A stretch of 64,000 nucleotides of DNA, taken from Apodospora peruviana (taxonomy: Eukaryota; Ascomycota; Sordariomycetes; Sordariales; Lasiosphaeriaceae). The position numbers and the translations under genes were made by a program. The stretch covers positions 1,332,001 through 1,396,000 of the forward strand of contig JAUEDM010000003.1 of assembly GCA_033439685.1 (NCBI GenBank), read 5' to 3'. Positions 24,093 through 35,179 of this stretch are shown here, piece after piece. Within the stretch, counting starts at the first letter, position 1; each line of letters starts with the position of its first letter. The notes beneath the pieces are model-generated. The model did not search any database, was not told where the DNA came from, and saw nothing but the letters and a program-made list of their open reading frames with translations.

Positions 24093-26048
24093 TCAAGACA
24101 CCGTCGACTTCGCAGCAGCAGCAGACTTAGCTAGAGCCGTTCTCTTCTCCTCGAAGACAGCCTTCATGACGGTAGGGGTATCTTGGTACTCCAGCATCAT
24201 GTCGACGAGCTAATGGAAAGTGTAACCTCACGTTAGTAGACATAAACTAAGAAGCACCAACCCGAAAAGGTGTGGATGAGTGTTGGGTATACGCACCTGG
24301 GGAAAAGTAGCCGAGTGGAATTAAGCGTCCGATAGAAGAACATCCAGCTCTTTAGCCGTGGTGACCTGGAAAGTCCTGGCGTCGGTCACCTCAGGGGCAA
24401 AGGCCTTGAACAGAGCGCCGTAGTCCCACATAGGCACATCGTTGTGCTTGGAGTTCATGCCACAAAAGTAGCGTTCGACTGTGTATCTATTCGCCGAAAC
24501 AGGAGGTCAGTATTCTCCTACAGTGCTGGGTGGAAACAGAGGCAATAATAAATAACAGTCAAGTAGACTAGGTAGTCAAACATACCCTTTGTTGTTGACC
24601 ACAAACACAACCGGCACAATGTCATGTCTGACCAAAATCGAAACGCCTGTATGGTAAGTTGCAGGCTGCCTTCGCCGGTGATCAGCACCATGCGTTTGAA
24701 CCTGCCCGTCTCCTTGGCTGCGATGGCCGCCCCGACAGCGGATCCGGTCGCATACCCAATACTACCATATACAGCCTGGGTGTAGGAGTGACAGCCAGAC
24801 GGCAGCCGCGTAGCGGTAAACCCAACCTGGGAGGTGCCTGTCTCCGTGACTACCAGATCGCCCGGCCGGAGAAAGCTAGTCATCCTGTCCCACAACCAGT
24901 CCTGCTCAATTTTCTCAGGCAGACTGCTCGTGTCAGGCGCGGGAATGGAGTCCACATGAAGCTGTGGGAGCTGGGGGATATCCTTGGCCGCCTCGATGAT
25001 CCGTGGCAGCAAATAGTTGATCTTTGCCTTGTATTCTATGCTTCCAATCTTGGCAGAGAATTGCTGCAGGTCGATAATCGTGGCCTGCTCGATGTGCTCC
25101 GAGAACATGCCCGTGTTGAAGTCCGATGGGTAGTTACCGAGCCAGAGGATGCAGTCGGCCTGCGAGACGGCCTTGATCACACTCATCGGACACGAGCCTG
25201 CACCGGAAAAACAGCCACCGTAGTAGGAGCTCTGCTCATTGGCGACACCCTTGCCTAGGAGGGTGACAAAAAAGGGAATCCTGAGCGCCTCGACAAGCGG
25301 GTCGACGTGCTCAGCCCAAGTGTTGATAGCAGCGCCGCCGTCGACCATAAGGATTGGGGCTTTGGCGGACGACAAAGCAGCCATAATTTTTGCCAGGATT
25401 TTGGCCTCAGACTCCGCGGCCGACGGTGGGAGAGTACGCGTCAGCTTGGTGTCCAGGTACTCGGTCGAGACCTTGGAGTAGGCGACATCTTCTGAGATTC
25501 CAATATAGGCGGGACGTTGGTGGTACAGCATTGCTGTGAGGACACGGTCAATCTCGACTACCGCCGTAGACGGGTCCGTCAGGACGGTGGTGGCGCAGGA
25601 CAGCTCTGAGGAGATCTTGACGTAGTGATCGTAGTTTCCGTCTCCCAGAGTGTGGTGCAGAATCTTGCCGCTCTTCTGGGCCGCGTTGGTTGGGTAGCCG
25701 ACGATATGGACGACGGGCACATTTTCGCAGTAAGAACCCCCAATTCCGCAGAGAGCGCTGAGCTCTCCGGGCCCGAAAGTAGTCACAAGTGCCCCGGCTC
25801 CCTTTTGGCGAGCATAGCCGTCTGCAGCATAGGCGCCGACTAGTTCGTTCGGAGTCCCGAGCCAGGTGAGGAGGCCTTGAGGTTCGACAAGCTCGAGCAG
25901 GGCAAGCTCAAAGTCTGAGTGGACAACAGTCAGCTGGATGTTCACAAGGCCAGGGTATTTACATACCGCCGGGGACACCAAAAAGGGTCTCGATGCCGAT
26001 CTCCTTAAGGCGGAGGAAAAGGTATTCCCCTACTAGAATCTCGGGCAT
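24093..26048 (-). pseudogene. Pyruvate decarboxylase-like gene with frameshift and premature stop
   Basis: A thiamine-diphosphate enzyme of the PDC/indolepyruvate decarboxylase family. Splice sites define exons 26048-25967, 25914-24586, 24486-24297 and 24209-24093. The product starts MPEILVGEYLFLRLKE, has the LFGVPGDFEL start, the catalytic-Glu motif TPNELVGAYAADGYAR, and the ThDP motif beginning ITGEGSLQLT and ending with NNKG. Two lesions break the last third. The frame changes by one missing base between about 24636 and 24646, after LQLTIQAF: the following conserved region (ILVRHDIVPVVFVVNNKG, TVERYFCGM) lies in another frame, and the summed exons (1718 nt) are one base short of a multiple of three. 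Then TAA at 24321-24323 interrupts the restored downstream frame, with about 46 further codons and a good intron (24210-24296) after it. Sequencing error could explain one lesion, less easily both. Confidence 0.85.
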
Positions 26049-28463
26049 GATGGTAATCGCGGTGGCGTGAGTGAGAGAGGATGGAAAGCACAGGAAGCTT
26101 CGATTGAGTCTCGGTATTGTGTAAACGTCTTGACCTAGAGGCTAGAGCAGGCAATAGAGAGTCGACGGAAGATGGCGATGAACAAATAACAAGAAGAAGC
26201 GGTGGAAACGACGAAGAAGTCAACATTATATATTCGTATCGATGCGTACCTTCGCTATCATAGAGGAACGGTCGCCGACCAATCAACAGTCCGTTGTCCA
26301 TTGGCATTCCGGGATGCGCCAATGCAGACGTCGTCTATTTCGGTGACATACGGGTCATCCAGGATCCTCTCAAGCCTGGTGTTCTCGATATAGTCGGTGT
26401 CCCCATGTCTGGATTTTCTCGAAACCTCCCAGGATGTAGTGCAAGATACGGGCCAGTAGTTGCAACTCGACGGAAGAAAATACTGAGGTTAAATGGGAAC
26501 GGCCAAGAGGTTGGAGAAGAGATGCGGCCCAGACCCTTACTCATCATCATGCAGAGCCGGCTACATTCCTCGGCACCGGTCAAGCCCGCGTCAGGCACAA
26601 ACTCAACTCATGGGATACAGCAGCTAAAGGTATACTGGAACTGAAAACGCTGACGCCGACATGCCGACCCAGAGCCGAAATTTCGAGGTGAAACTGTGGA
26701 TATGCTCCGTCCGATATACAGGTACTTCCCCAATCACTTGTTTCTTTACCACGCGGATGCTTCATATGACTAAGGCTGTAGAGATAGCCTGGGGCTTAAA
26801 GTCTGAACACAAAATCACCTTGGACTAAATCAGGTCGGGGTACGGGGCTTGAATTAGTCTCGATGGTCTTTAAATTCAGCCTGGGGATAAACTCTTCAAC
26901 TGTTAGACAGCGCTGAACAACATCACCTCAGAAAATCAAAGTAAACCAAACTCGTTATAATAGCGCTTACGCAAAGAGTTCACTTATCAACCAATCGGTG
27001 CGATTCCGAAGGAAAATGATGATTGTATTTCAGCAGTTGGCTTGAACCACCAAATCAGGTTTAGTGATGGGGCTGGGAACGACCCTACAAGAAACGACGA
27101 GTCGAAGACTCCATCAGATAGTCCGAGTAAATACCTGGTATTATGAGAGCCGAGACTTAGCAAGTTTGTCTCTCGCGATGTCCAGCTCCTCTCGGAACTT
27201 CAGAAGTAATTCATTTCCAAATACCAAATGGTTGGGCAAGGTACTTATACTTTTCGTTATATACCTAATTATAAAATGTCGTTTAAGCTAAAAATCTACT
27301 ATATTCGCAGAATGAAAGCCACTAGACTTAGTATTATCATGCTACTTTCAGGGAAATAAAAAAACACCTATAACTTATCAGTTTGAAGACTAGTTCATAT
27401 GCTAGTTGGGCAAAGGAAGTTTTATTGTCTTTGCTTTCGGATGATCAATCGGTCGGGGGGGAGCTGTTCCAGTGTTCCTCAAGCTGTCTGTCAGATTCAT
27501 TGTATTGTTGTGACGGTCGGTGCGAATCGCACCGACCGTCACAATTGTGATACATTCAAATACAAAACATTTCTTCTTCCGGTCCCTGTCCGATAAAGTC
27601 ACACCATCCTAGGTTACTTCGACTTACCTCTCTCTCATCAAGAGTTTTCAATTTGAATTTTGAAACGAAGACACCGACCGCCTTACGGAGCATGATAATA
27701 AAACGTGGGCCGTAATGTCATCATTCGTACAAGGAGAACAGACAGATCTGGTGAATAACAGGGGAATATTGCTCAACAAAGTGTGAGATTTTGGAGTAAT
27801 CGCCTGGTTAGGTATATACTGGGGAGGCCGACCGGCATGACCTGAGGTTACCTAAATGCGCTAAGATGCATCAGTCAGCATCCAGTTAGGTGATTAAAGT
27901 GGGGCGGCAAGCGTGACGTCAGTTCATTCGTGGATGGAAGCTTGTTTGGGCCAAGCGTTCACCATGAGCCGTGAGCCGAGCGTGAGCATCACTCCACAGC
28001 CCAGCCTTCCCCGACCCAGCCATTCGGCCATTTTCGGGGTCGGTGCTTTTTGAGAGCTGAACAGAAGTTCAGCCAAAAAAACCACGCTCACCCTCTAACT
28101 GAGCGCAAATTTTGCAATTAAAACGCCCCGGAATCATTCTCATCTGTTTTCGTACTGTTCAGTTGATGTGTATTAGCACTCTGCTGCCGAATCACGATCG
28201 AGAAGAACATCGCTGAAACAAACGATTGCTTGTCCGATTCACCTGCCCCCGCCTTGGCATTCGACTTCCAGCTTGTCCGTTCCACTCGATCCTGTTCTTG
28301 GCAGAAACAGCCCTACGCGGACTCCACACAAGCTCCGAGCCACCCACGTCACCCGCGTCTGTTGTCGTGGAGGTTCACGGCAGCAGCAAACACATTGCCA
28401 CGTGAGTTCCGATGGGACGGACGTAATGGTCCGGGCTGACCGCTGTAACTCCTCCTTTCACAG
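26049..28463. other. Intergenic region with palindrome
   Basis: About 2.4 kb between two divergent genes, so it holds both promoters. The middle (26.8-27.9 kb) is AT-rich and gene-free and contains the perfect inverted repeat listed separately. At 28402-28463 a GTGAGT...CACAG segment with a GCTGAC branch point ends directly before the C2 gene ATG and is a likely 5' UTR intron. Confidence 0.55.
27508..27544. repeat. Perfect 17-bp inverted repeat with 3-nt spacer
   Basis: Bases 27508-27524 (TTGTGACGGTCGGTGCG) are the exact reverse complement of 27528-27544, with AAT between them. The arms are GC-rich in an AT-rich surrounding. It could be a cruciform-forming site, a binding site for a dimeric factor, or a scar or end of a small mobile element; nothing nearby identifies which. 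Confidence 0.9.
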
Positions 28464-30519
28464 ATGTCTACCGAGCCAGACGCTGCGGTTGACGCCCGTG
28501 CCAATCAAAATGCCGTTCCCCCTGTAGCCACCGACGGTCCGAGACCGAAATCGCCAGATGCTCCCCAGCCTTCCACCGAGAACCCGGCGTCGGCGCCGGA
28601 CGGCGGCCCGAAGGTTGATGGCACCGAGCAGGAGAAGCCGCAGCCTAACGGCAACCGGCAGGAGATAGAAGAGCTAGGCGCTAAGGGTCCCCGGCCGACC
28701 AAGACAAGCGACCTGAGGGAAAAGTTCGCCGACAAGAAACACCAGCTCACGAACAAAACCAAACCTGCCGGCGGTTATGACCCTATTCCACTTCCCGATG
28801 CGCCTCAAGGCTATACCGTGAAGTTCATCTTCCACAGAGCGACCAACCTACCCGTCGCCGACATGCACACCCACGCCGCGGACCCCTTCCTGCAAGCCAC
28901 CCTAACAGCCGACGTCCCCAAGCGACACAACGAAGACCCACTACTGATCCACCGGACCCCGACCATAAGGAAGACGACCGAACCCGAGTGGGAAAACGAG
29001 TGGATCGTGGCCAACGTGCCCGCGTCCGGCTTCACGCTCAAGTGCCGGTTATACGACGAGGACTGGCCCGACCACGACGACCGGCTGGGCAACGTCACCA
29101 TCCGTGTACCGCATGTCGATGAGAATTGGGAGGGCATCGGCGCCGCTGGCCCGGACGGCGAAGTGTTTGAAGTCAAGAAGCGCTCGGGTAGCAAGCGGGC
29201 CTACTTCCTCAGAGCCGTAGCCAAGGTCATCAACAAAAACGTCTCCATGACTCCGCTGCTCTACATTAGCATGGAGGTGCTCGGGAAGTCGGATCCGCCC
29301 CACGCGCAAATGTACACGGTCGGGCCGACGACGTTCGTGAAGCACTTCAGTCCGATGATCGGCAGGCTGACGGGCATCAAGGTTAATAAGGACGAGGAGG
29401 AAGATGCGACTTCGTCTACGCACGCCCAGGACAACCAGCTTAAAAAATACGAGTATGTTTCCCGGCTTTTTTCTTCTTTTTTTCCTGTCCTTTGTGCAGC
29501 AACGATACTAACACATGTAAACCTGTAGCTTCCAAGCCAACGAGATCCAGCTGTCGGGACCTGTCCCGCCCAAGCTCTACCACCGCTACGTCGAGTTCCG
29601 CCCCATCATCAGGCTGATGTTTGCGTCGCGCGGAATCACCGGCCACATCCTCAACAAGGTCCTCCACAAACAGCATAAGCGCATCTACAACTACGACTCG
29701 TCGACCGAGTATGGGTCTTTCGAGGCCTGCAGCGAGCAGGCCTCCCTCCAGTTCCTCAAGATGGCTCATTTCGACGAAGGCGGTCGCGTCTTCACCTACG
29801 TCTTGACCCTCGACGGGCTGATGCGCTTCACCGAGACCGGGCGCGAGTTCGGGATCGACCTGCTCAGCAAGCACACGATGCACTCGGACGTGGCGACGTA
29901 CATTGCCTGCTCGGGCGAGTTTTTCATCAGGCGGCTCGCGCACGCAGACGCCGCCGAAGACCTCGAGCCCCGCGAACCAACCCATCCGAGCCAGGAGCTG
30001 CCGGGCGGGCCGCCGCACTCGCCCCCGCCGCGCGACCCGAGGCATTACCAGCTGATCATCGACAACGACAGCGGCACCTACCGGCCGGACAAGTCGACGC
30101 TGCCTGAGCTCAAAGTGTTTTTGGAGCGCAATTTTCCCGGTCTCGGGATCGTGGTGATGCACTGGGAGAACGAGGAGCTGCAGAAGCTGAAGAAGGCGCA
30201 GCACGAAGTCAAGAAGAAGGAAGGGCCGAGGGTCAAGATGGTGCTGAACCGCAGCCCGACGGGCAGCTCGTTTAGTTCGGATGACGAGAGCAGGCTGGGG
30301 GATCTGGTGCAGTCGCCGGACGAGGATCCGCCTCTCAGGAGCAAGAAGGAGCGCATGTTTGACGTGTTGCAGGATCCCATGTCGCTCAGGGAATATATAC
30401 CCCACGGGGCTGTTGGAGGTGGAGGTGGCGGTGGTGGTGGGGAGACAAGCGATAAGGGGAAGAGCAAGGATTTGACGGCGGGCGGGATGGACGGTGGGCA
30501 GAAAGCTGTTACTGCTTGA
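28464..30519 (+). CDS. Fungal C2-domain protein of unknown function
   Basis: Two exons, 28464-29452 and 29529-30519, give 659 residues; the 76-nt intron has a GTATGT donor and a GATACTAAC branch. The N-terminal 100 residues are Pro/Gln-rich and probably disordered. A C2-like beta-sandwich follows (about residues 115-235), seen in YTVKFIFHRATNLPVAD, ADPFLQATL, EPEWENEWIVANVP and LKCRLYDEDWPDHDDRLG, with acidic residues in the loops where C2 domains bind calcium. Residues 355-510 are a second conserved block (HRYVEFRPIIRLMFASRGI, VFTYVLTLDGLMRFTETG, MHSDVATYIACSGEFFIRR) that I know only from uncharacterised fungal C2 proteins and that resembles a membrane-associated, lipase-like or phospholipid-related region. 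The tail has a run of ten Gly and many charged residues. A 5' UTR intron probably precedes the ATG. Function is not known; membrane binding is inferred. Confidence 0.85.
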
Positions 30520-32110
30520 TGTTGAGCTTATCGAAAGTTATGTTCGGCGCGTTTGTTATTTGGGTATTTCGTAAAGCGGTCTGTTTGAGACGATGATATC
30601 GATCGTGTTTGGCCTTTGTCGCCTTTGTTGTTCTTTTTAATACCGCGGCTTTGGTGTCAGTTCATGGCAATTGTGCCATTTGAGATGGAGAGTTGGGGCT
30701 TTCTTGCTTCAGAGGTTTTGTTGAGCGGTTTACTTCTTTCGGTGTCACTTATGATGCTCTAATGATCACGATCGTATTTTCATCTGTATATAGCTAATTC
30801 GTAGTGACCTTACCTATCGATATGGCTGCTGGGGGCGTCTTTGTTGTAATCACATAACGTACCTGAGATAGCCCCGCCAGTTTTTTATTAGGTTGCAGTC
30901 GGGAATTGGAAATGTTTCCTGATCCAGACACCGTTTGCATGTAGTTCGATCCAAATGTTGATGGTGTTTGGGTAGAGATGTTGGCAACCGTTGCTGGTTG
31001 TTGAAAGAAAGTTGGCTCTTCAAGCCACACATCGCTGGCAATCTGTGCAGTTAAGCCACCTTGGTCGAGCTGAATAGGCCTGCGCACGGGCCTCTCCGAG
31101 GTTCTTCAGGGGCACCCGTTCATCAGTGGAGCCGCAGCTGGTGTTGTGGAGAAGAGAAAGCAACTTGAGATGGCGATCAGGGGCCAGCTGTGGAAACAAT
31201 TTGCGGTTGCAACCATATGCAAGAGGGACGCAGGGTTGTCCCAGACCAAGAACTCCCCAGAGAGATCAAACGCGAAAAGATTAAAAAAGAAAGGTTCCAG
31301 ACCCAGTCGTGAATTATGTCTCTTGTCTTGAAGGGATTGAAGGGAACTGTCCCGTGCAGGTAACCATTGATAGATGTCATCATTAGAGATAGAAGAAGAT
31401 TCGGGTTCAAACCTATTTTCCCAAAAATGCAGCATTGTTGGATGGGAAGTTTTGGATAAAATATCTCGGGGATCTTTTGGGGTTCCACAACTGTTCTTCC
31501 TTCGTTCCCCCTTGGCCGGATTGCAGGCCTTGGGGCGAATAAAAAAGGGTTTCGCCCCACTTCTGGATTGAAGCAACTCTCCACCTTTCACGGGATGGAT
31601 GTTCGGTCGCGGCCGGCCAATCCACCCTGATTAGCGAGCTTTGGGTTGGCTAACAAATTTGGACTGACCCTGAACCACGCGACAGCTTCAACGAAACGAC
31701 AGGAGACCTACGGATATATCACCGTGCTGCCTTGTTGCGCAACAGCTTCTGTGGCGAACGAGGTCGATCCTCCGAGGAGCATTCCGAAGCCCTTTCTGCA
31801 ACACAAACTGCCCCGAAGTGCGAATTCCCCGGCCGCCGCGATCCGACCCGACCCCCCCCCCCTCTTTCTCCCCGAACCTTTGCGGCCAACACGACAAGAT
31901 CACCAACGGACGAGCAGCTATCCATTTTATGTTGCCATCGCAGAACACTTGCTGCTGTACTGATTCTTGGTCGTTTGCACTTCACTTTGAAACCGGGACG
32001 AGCGACGCTTAGAGACCTACCAGGAGGCCTGGATACAAGCCCACGGTATCCCGGAGGAACCTACAAACGGTGGATGAGGACCGGGTGTCCCGTCCCGACG
32101 GCGCGGAGGG
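30520..32110. other. Intergenic region upstream of the kinase gene
   Basis: About 1.6 kb, with the 3' end of the C2 gene and the promoter and leader of the kinase gene. A C-run (about 31852-31862) and several short random open frames are present; nothing convincing was found. Confidence 0.5.
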
Positions 32111-35100
32111 ATGCAGGCGGCAAAGGTCAAAGCCGAGGCGCATGGACGGAAGCAAAAAGTGCGTTTGCAGAAATGCTTGCACACCCAATCTTGCAAGATG
32201 CCCGAAGCCGAGGTTGCTAACCGAATCGCGGTGGATTAGCTTGCTCTTTCGTATCAAGAGCTTCTCGAGTAAGGGCACCCATCCCCGAACATTCATCCAA
32301 GCTGCTCCCGTAGTCATACTAACCAATTATTCGCCTTTTGCAGCGAGTTCTCGAAAAAGGACCTCAAAAGCGTCGGCAACTACACACTCGGCCGACTAAT
32401 TGGCAAGGGATCGTTCGGAAAGGTTTATTTAGCAACACATAAGCTCACAAATGGCTCCAAGGTATGACTGGTCATAACCCTTGCGCTGGATGTCACTCTG
32501 GACATTTGTCTTACCTTTTGGCTGTCTGCAGGTCGTTCTCAAGTCGGCCAACAAGGACGATTCAAATCTCGCACGAGAAATCCACCACCATCGACAATTC
32601 GTCCACCCCCACATTGCCCGCCTCTACGAAGTTATAGTAACCGAGTCGCTGGTTTGGCTGGTGTTGGAATATTGTCCAGGTACGAAATGCCTCCAAGCGT
32701 ATTTTGATCTAGGCTCTAAAAACATGTTTGACTAGGCGACGAGTTGTACAACTACCTCCTTAACCATGGCAAGCTACCCGTCGACAAAGTCCAGAAAATA
32801 TTCGCACAATTAGTGGGTGCAGTATGTTACGTACACCAACAGTCTTGTGTTCATCGGGATCTAAAGCTAGAGAACATCTTGCTCGACAAACACGAGAATG
32901 TCAAGCTATGCGACTTCGGATTTACACGTGAATATGAGGGCAAGGCCAACTACCTGCAGACCTTCTGCGGCACCATTTGCTACTCGGCCCCTGAGATGCT
33001 CAAAGGCGAGAAATACGCTGGCGAGAAGGTGGATGTGTGGAGCTTGGGGGTCATTCTCTATGCTCTGCTGTGCGGAGAGCTACCGTTTGACGATGACGAC
33101 GACAATGTTACGCGGACAAAGATTATGACACAGGAGCCAACATATCCCAACAGCATACCGCCGGACGCCCTGTCTCTTATGAAGATGCTGCTCTCGAAAC
33201 GGCCTCTAATTCGACCTTCTCTCCCAGATATTCTAGCACACCCGTTCCTCGCGGAGCATGCGCCCGTGCAACAGGATATACTCAAGATCAAGCCTCCTGC
33301 GCCCTTCTCGACGCCACTGGAACAGGAGACCTTGCAGCGCATGCGGAGCGCGGGAGTTGATATTGACGCCGTTATTGAGAGTGTGTTGGCACAGAAATGT
33401 GATGTTCTCGCCGGCTGGTGGACGCTGTTGATCGAAAAGGAGGAGCGAAAAGCTCAGAGAAGAGAGCGGAAACGGAAAGAGAAAGAGGCGGAAAACAGGA
33501 CCTCGAGAAGGTTTTCCCAGGCGTCGAGTCGTCTGAACGCACTGGCGACTGTCGAGGAGGCTCACTTTGTAAAATTATCCGACCCACCCCCGCCGAGGAC
33601 AAGGGGAAGGACTGAAAGGAGGAGCGGTCATTATCCTAACTTGGTGATCCCGGATATGCCTGACCTGGCTGACCTGGTTAAGACGGCAAATGGCCATCTC
33701 GAACTCAGTCCTGATGCAGAAACTCCACCACCTCCCATCGACAAAGACTCGATCCGATCCGCGAGCTCCTCGAGGCATCGCAAACCAATACCTCCGCCCA
33801 AGGAGGGAATCCTGCGAAGCGCGCGGTCTAGGGGCTCAACTCTCCATTTGGTCACCACGAGCGAGGCGTTAACCCTTAATGGCAGTTCGCAGCCTGGCGA
33901 TCCAAAAAAAGTGAAGAAGCGGCCGTCACAGGCCATCATAGCCCATTGGAAGAACTGGACACACTGGCTTATCGAGAATACAAGGCGGCATAAGAACTCG
34001 AACAAGCGCGGCAGCCAGTCAACCCCAAATCTTGTGGACAAGCCACCAATGGGCAGTAAGGATGGCAAGTCAAAGGATACCAGTCCGCGGCCACAGACGA
34101 GCAAATATCCAGCCTCGAATTCCGGGATGGCCGTCACTACAGCCGGCCTCCCTAGGAGCGTGGTCGCTAACGGTTATGCGGGTCAGGGCATGCTGACCGC
34201 CCTGCAGCCTGGAAGCTCCAGTCAAAGTCCAATCTCTGGTCGTCTTGTCACTCCTACCAACGCCCCTCAGCTCCCACGCATGCAAACCACAAGCTCCTAT
34301 AAACGTCAGTCTCTATCTCCCTCCCCTCTCACACCGCGCGGGACCGTGCGGCGGTCGTCCGGCACGGCTGGCCTGCGAGGCAGAAAGTCCACTTCGTCGT
34401 CCGTCTCATCGGTCCGTTCATTACACCACGCCCACCACCACAGCCACAGCAAAGCCAGCTCAACCTCATCAAACGGCTCCGTATCGACGTCGGTCTCCAA
34501 AACACCCATGCAGACGAGCCGCAGCCCGCACCACTCCGTCAAAGTCCTGCCCGCGACACCCACGAGCGGCAGCTTCCCGAGCAATATCCGCCTCGTGCGT
34601 GACCGGTCCGGCCCGCCGTTAGGCATATTCGCCGAGAACAGCATGACCTACGCCAGCAACGGCCGCCTCCAGGCCGCCACCTCGGCGTCGGCGATGCAGC
34701 CGCCCGGCAGCCCGAATCCGTTTGGCGGCGGCTTCTTCCCCAACTCGCCGAGCGGAGGTCCCGGGGTCCTGTTTGCCAAGCGCAAGAAGAACCTCTTCAA
34801 GGGGCCGTCGCTCAGCTTAACGGGAAGCAGTGGCGGCGGCGGCAGGGAAAGGAGCGTCAGCGGGTCCGGGTCGGCGAGCCATTCGCGTAGCGCCAGTGCT
34901 AGTGGCTTGGGGCGGCGGAGCGGGGAGATGGCGATTCAGGAGGAGGACGAGGACGCTGAAGAGGAGGACAACGAGGAGGAAGTGGAGGAGGTTGACGCGT
35001 TTAGCCCGATTGTGAGGGGCCCTGGGGAGGTGGTTGAGGAGGAAATTTTTGATGAGAATGAGGAGGAGGCGTTTGAGCGGGAAGCAAGAGGAGGTCATGG

Positions 35101-35179
35101 CCCCGGGGGTGGTGGTTTGGGTATTACGAGTACTGCGACGAATGAAAAGTTGCCTGCGGTGATTGAGGCTGGGAGGTGA
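32111..35179 (+). CDS. Ser/Thr protein kinase, AMPK/CAMKL group (KIN4/Ppk1-like)
   Basis: Five exons (32111-32158, 32240-32268, 32344-32461, 32532-32679, 32736-35179) give 2787 nt, 928 residues; exon 2 is only 29 nt. The kinase domain (about residues 38-300) is complete: Gly loop GKGSFGKVYLA, Lys in VVLKSAN, catalytic loop HRDLKLENILL, DFG in LCDFGFTREY, APE-like SAPEMLKGEKY, and DVWSLGVILYALLCGELPFD. The activation-loop stretch TFCGTICYSAPEM is of the type phosphorylated by upstream kinases in the AMPK-related group. The long tail (about 330-928) is Ser/Pro/His-rich with basic stretches and an acidic block near residues 850-885. KIN4-type kinases watch spindle position in yeast; transfer of that role here is inference. 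The start is the ATG in phase with HGRKQKLALSYQELLDEF; longer 5' models were not found. Confidence 0.85.

Noticed and set aside
24093..26048. PDC-like gene as an intact gene with an unusual intron around 24640
   Set aside because: No GT...AG pair near the frame change would restore the frame, and the in-frame TAA at 24321 would remain.
31106..31591. 161-codon frame on the minus strand between the C2 and kinase genes
   Set aside because: Overlaps other equally long frames, has no recognisable motif and an amino-acid composition typical of random sequence.
32070..32399. Frame starting MDEDRVSRPDGAEG as the kinase N-terminus
   Set aside because: It is in a different frame from the kinase domain; the ATG at 32111 with introns at 32159-32239 and 32269-32343 joins smoothly to the conserved domain.
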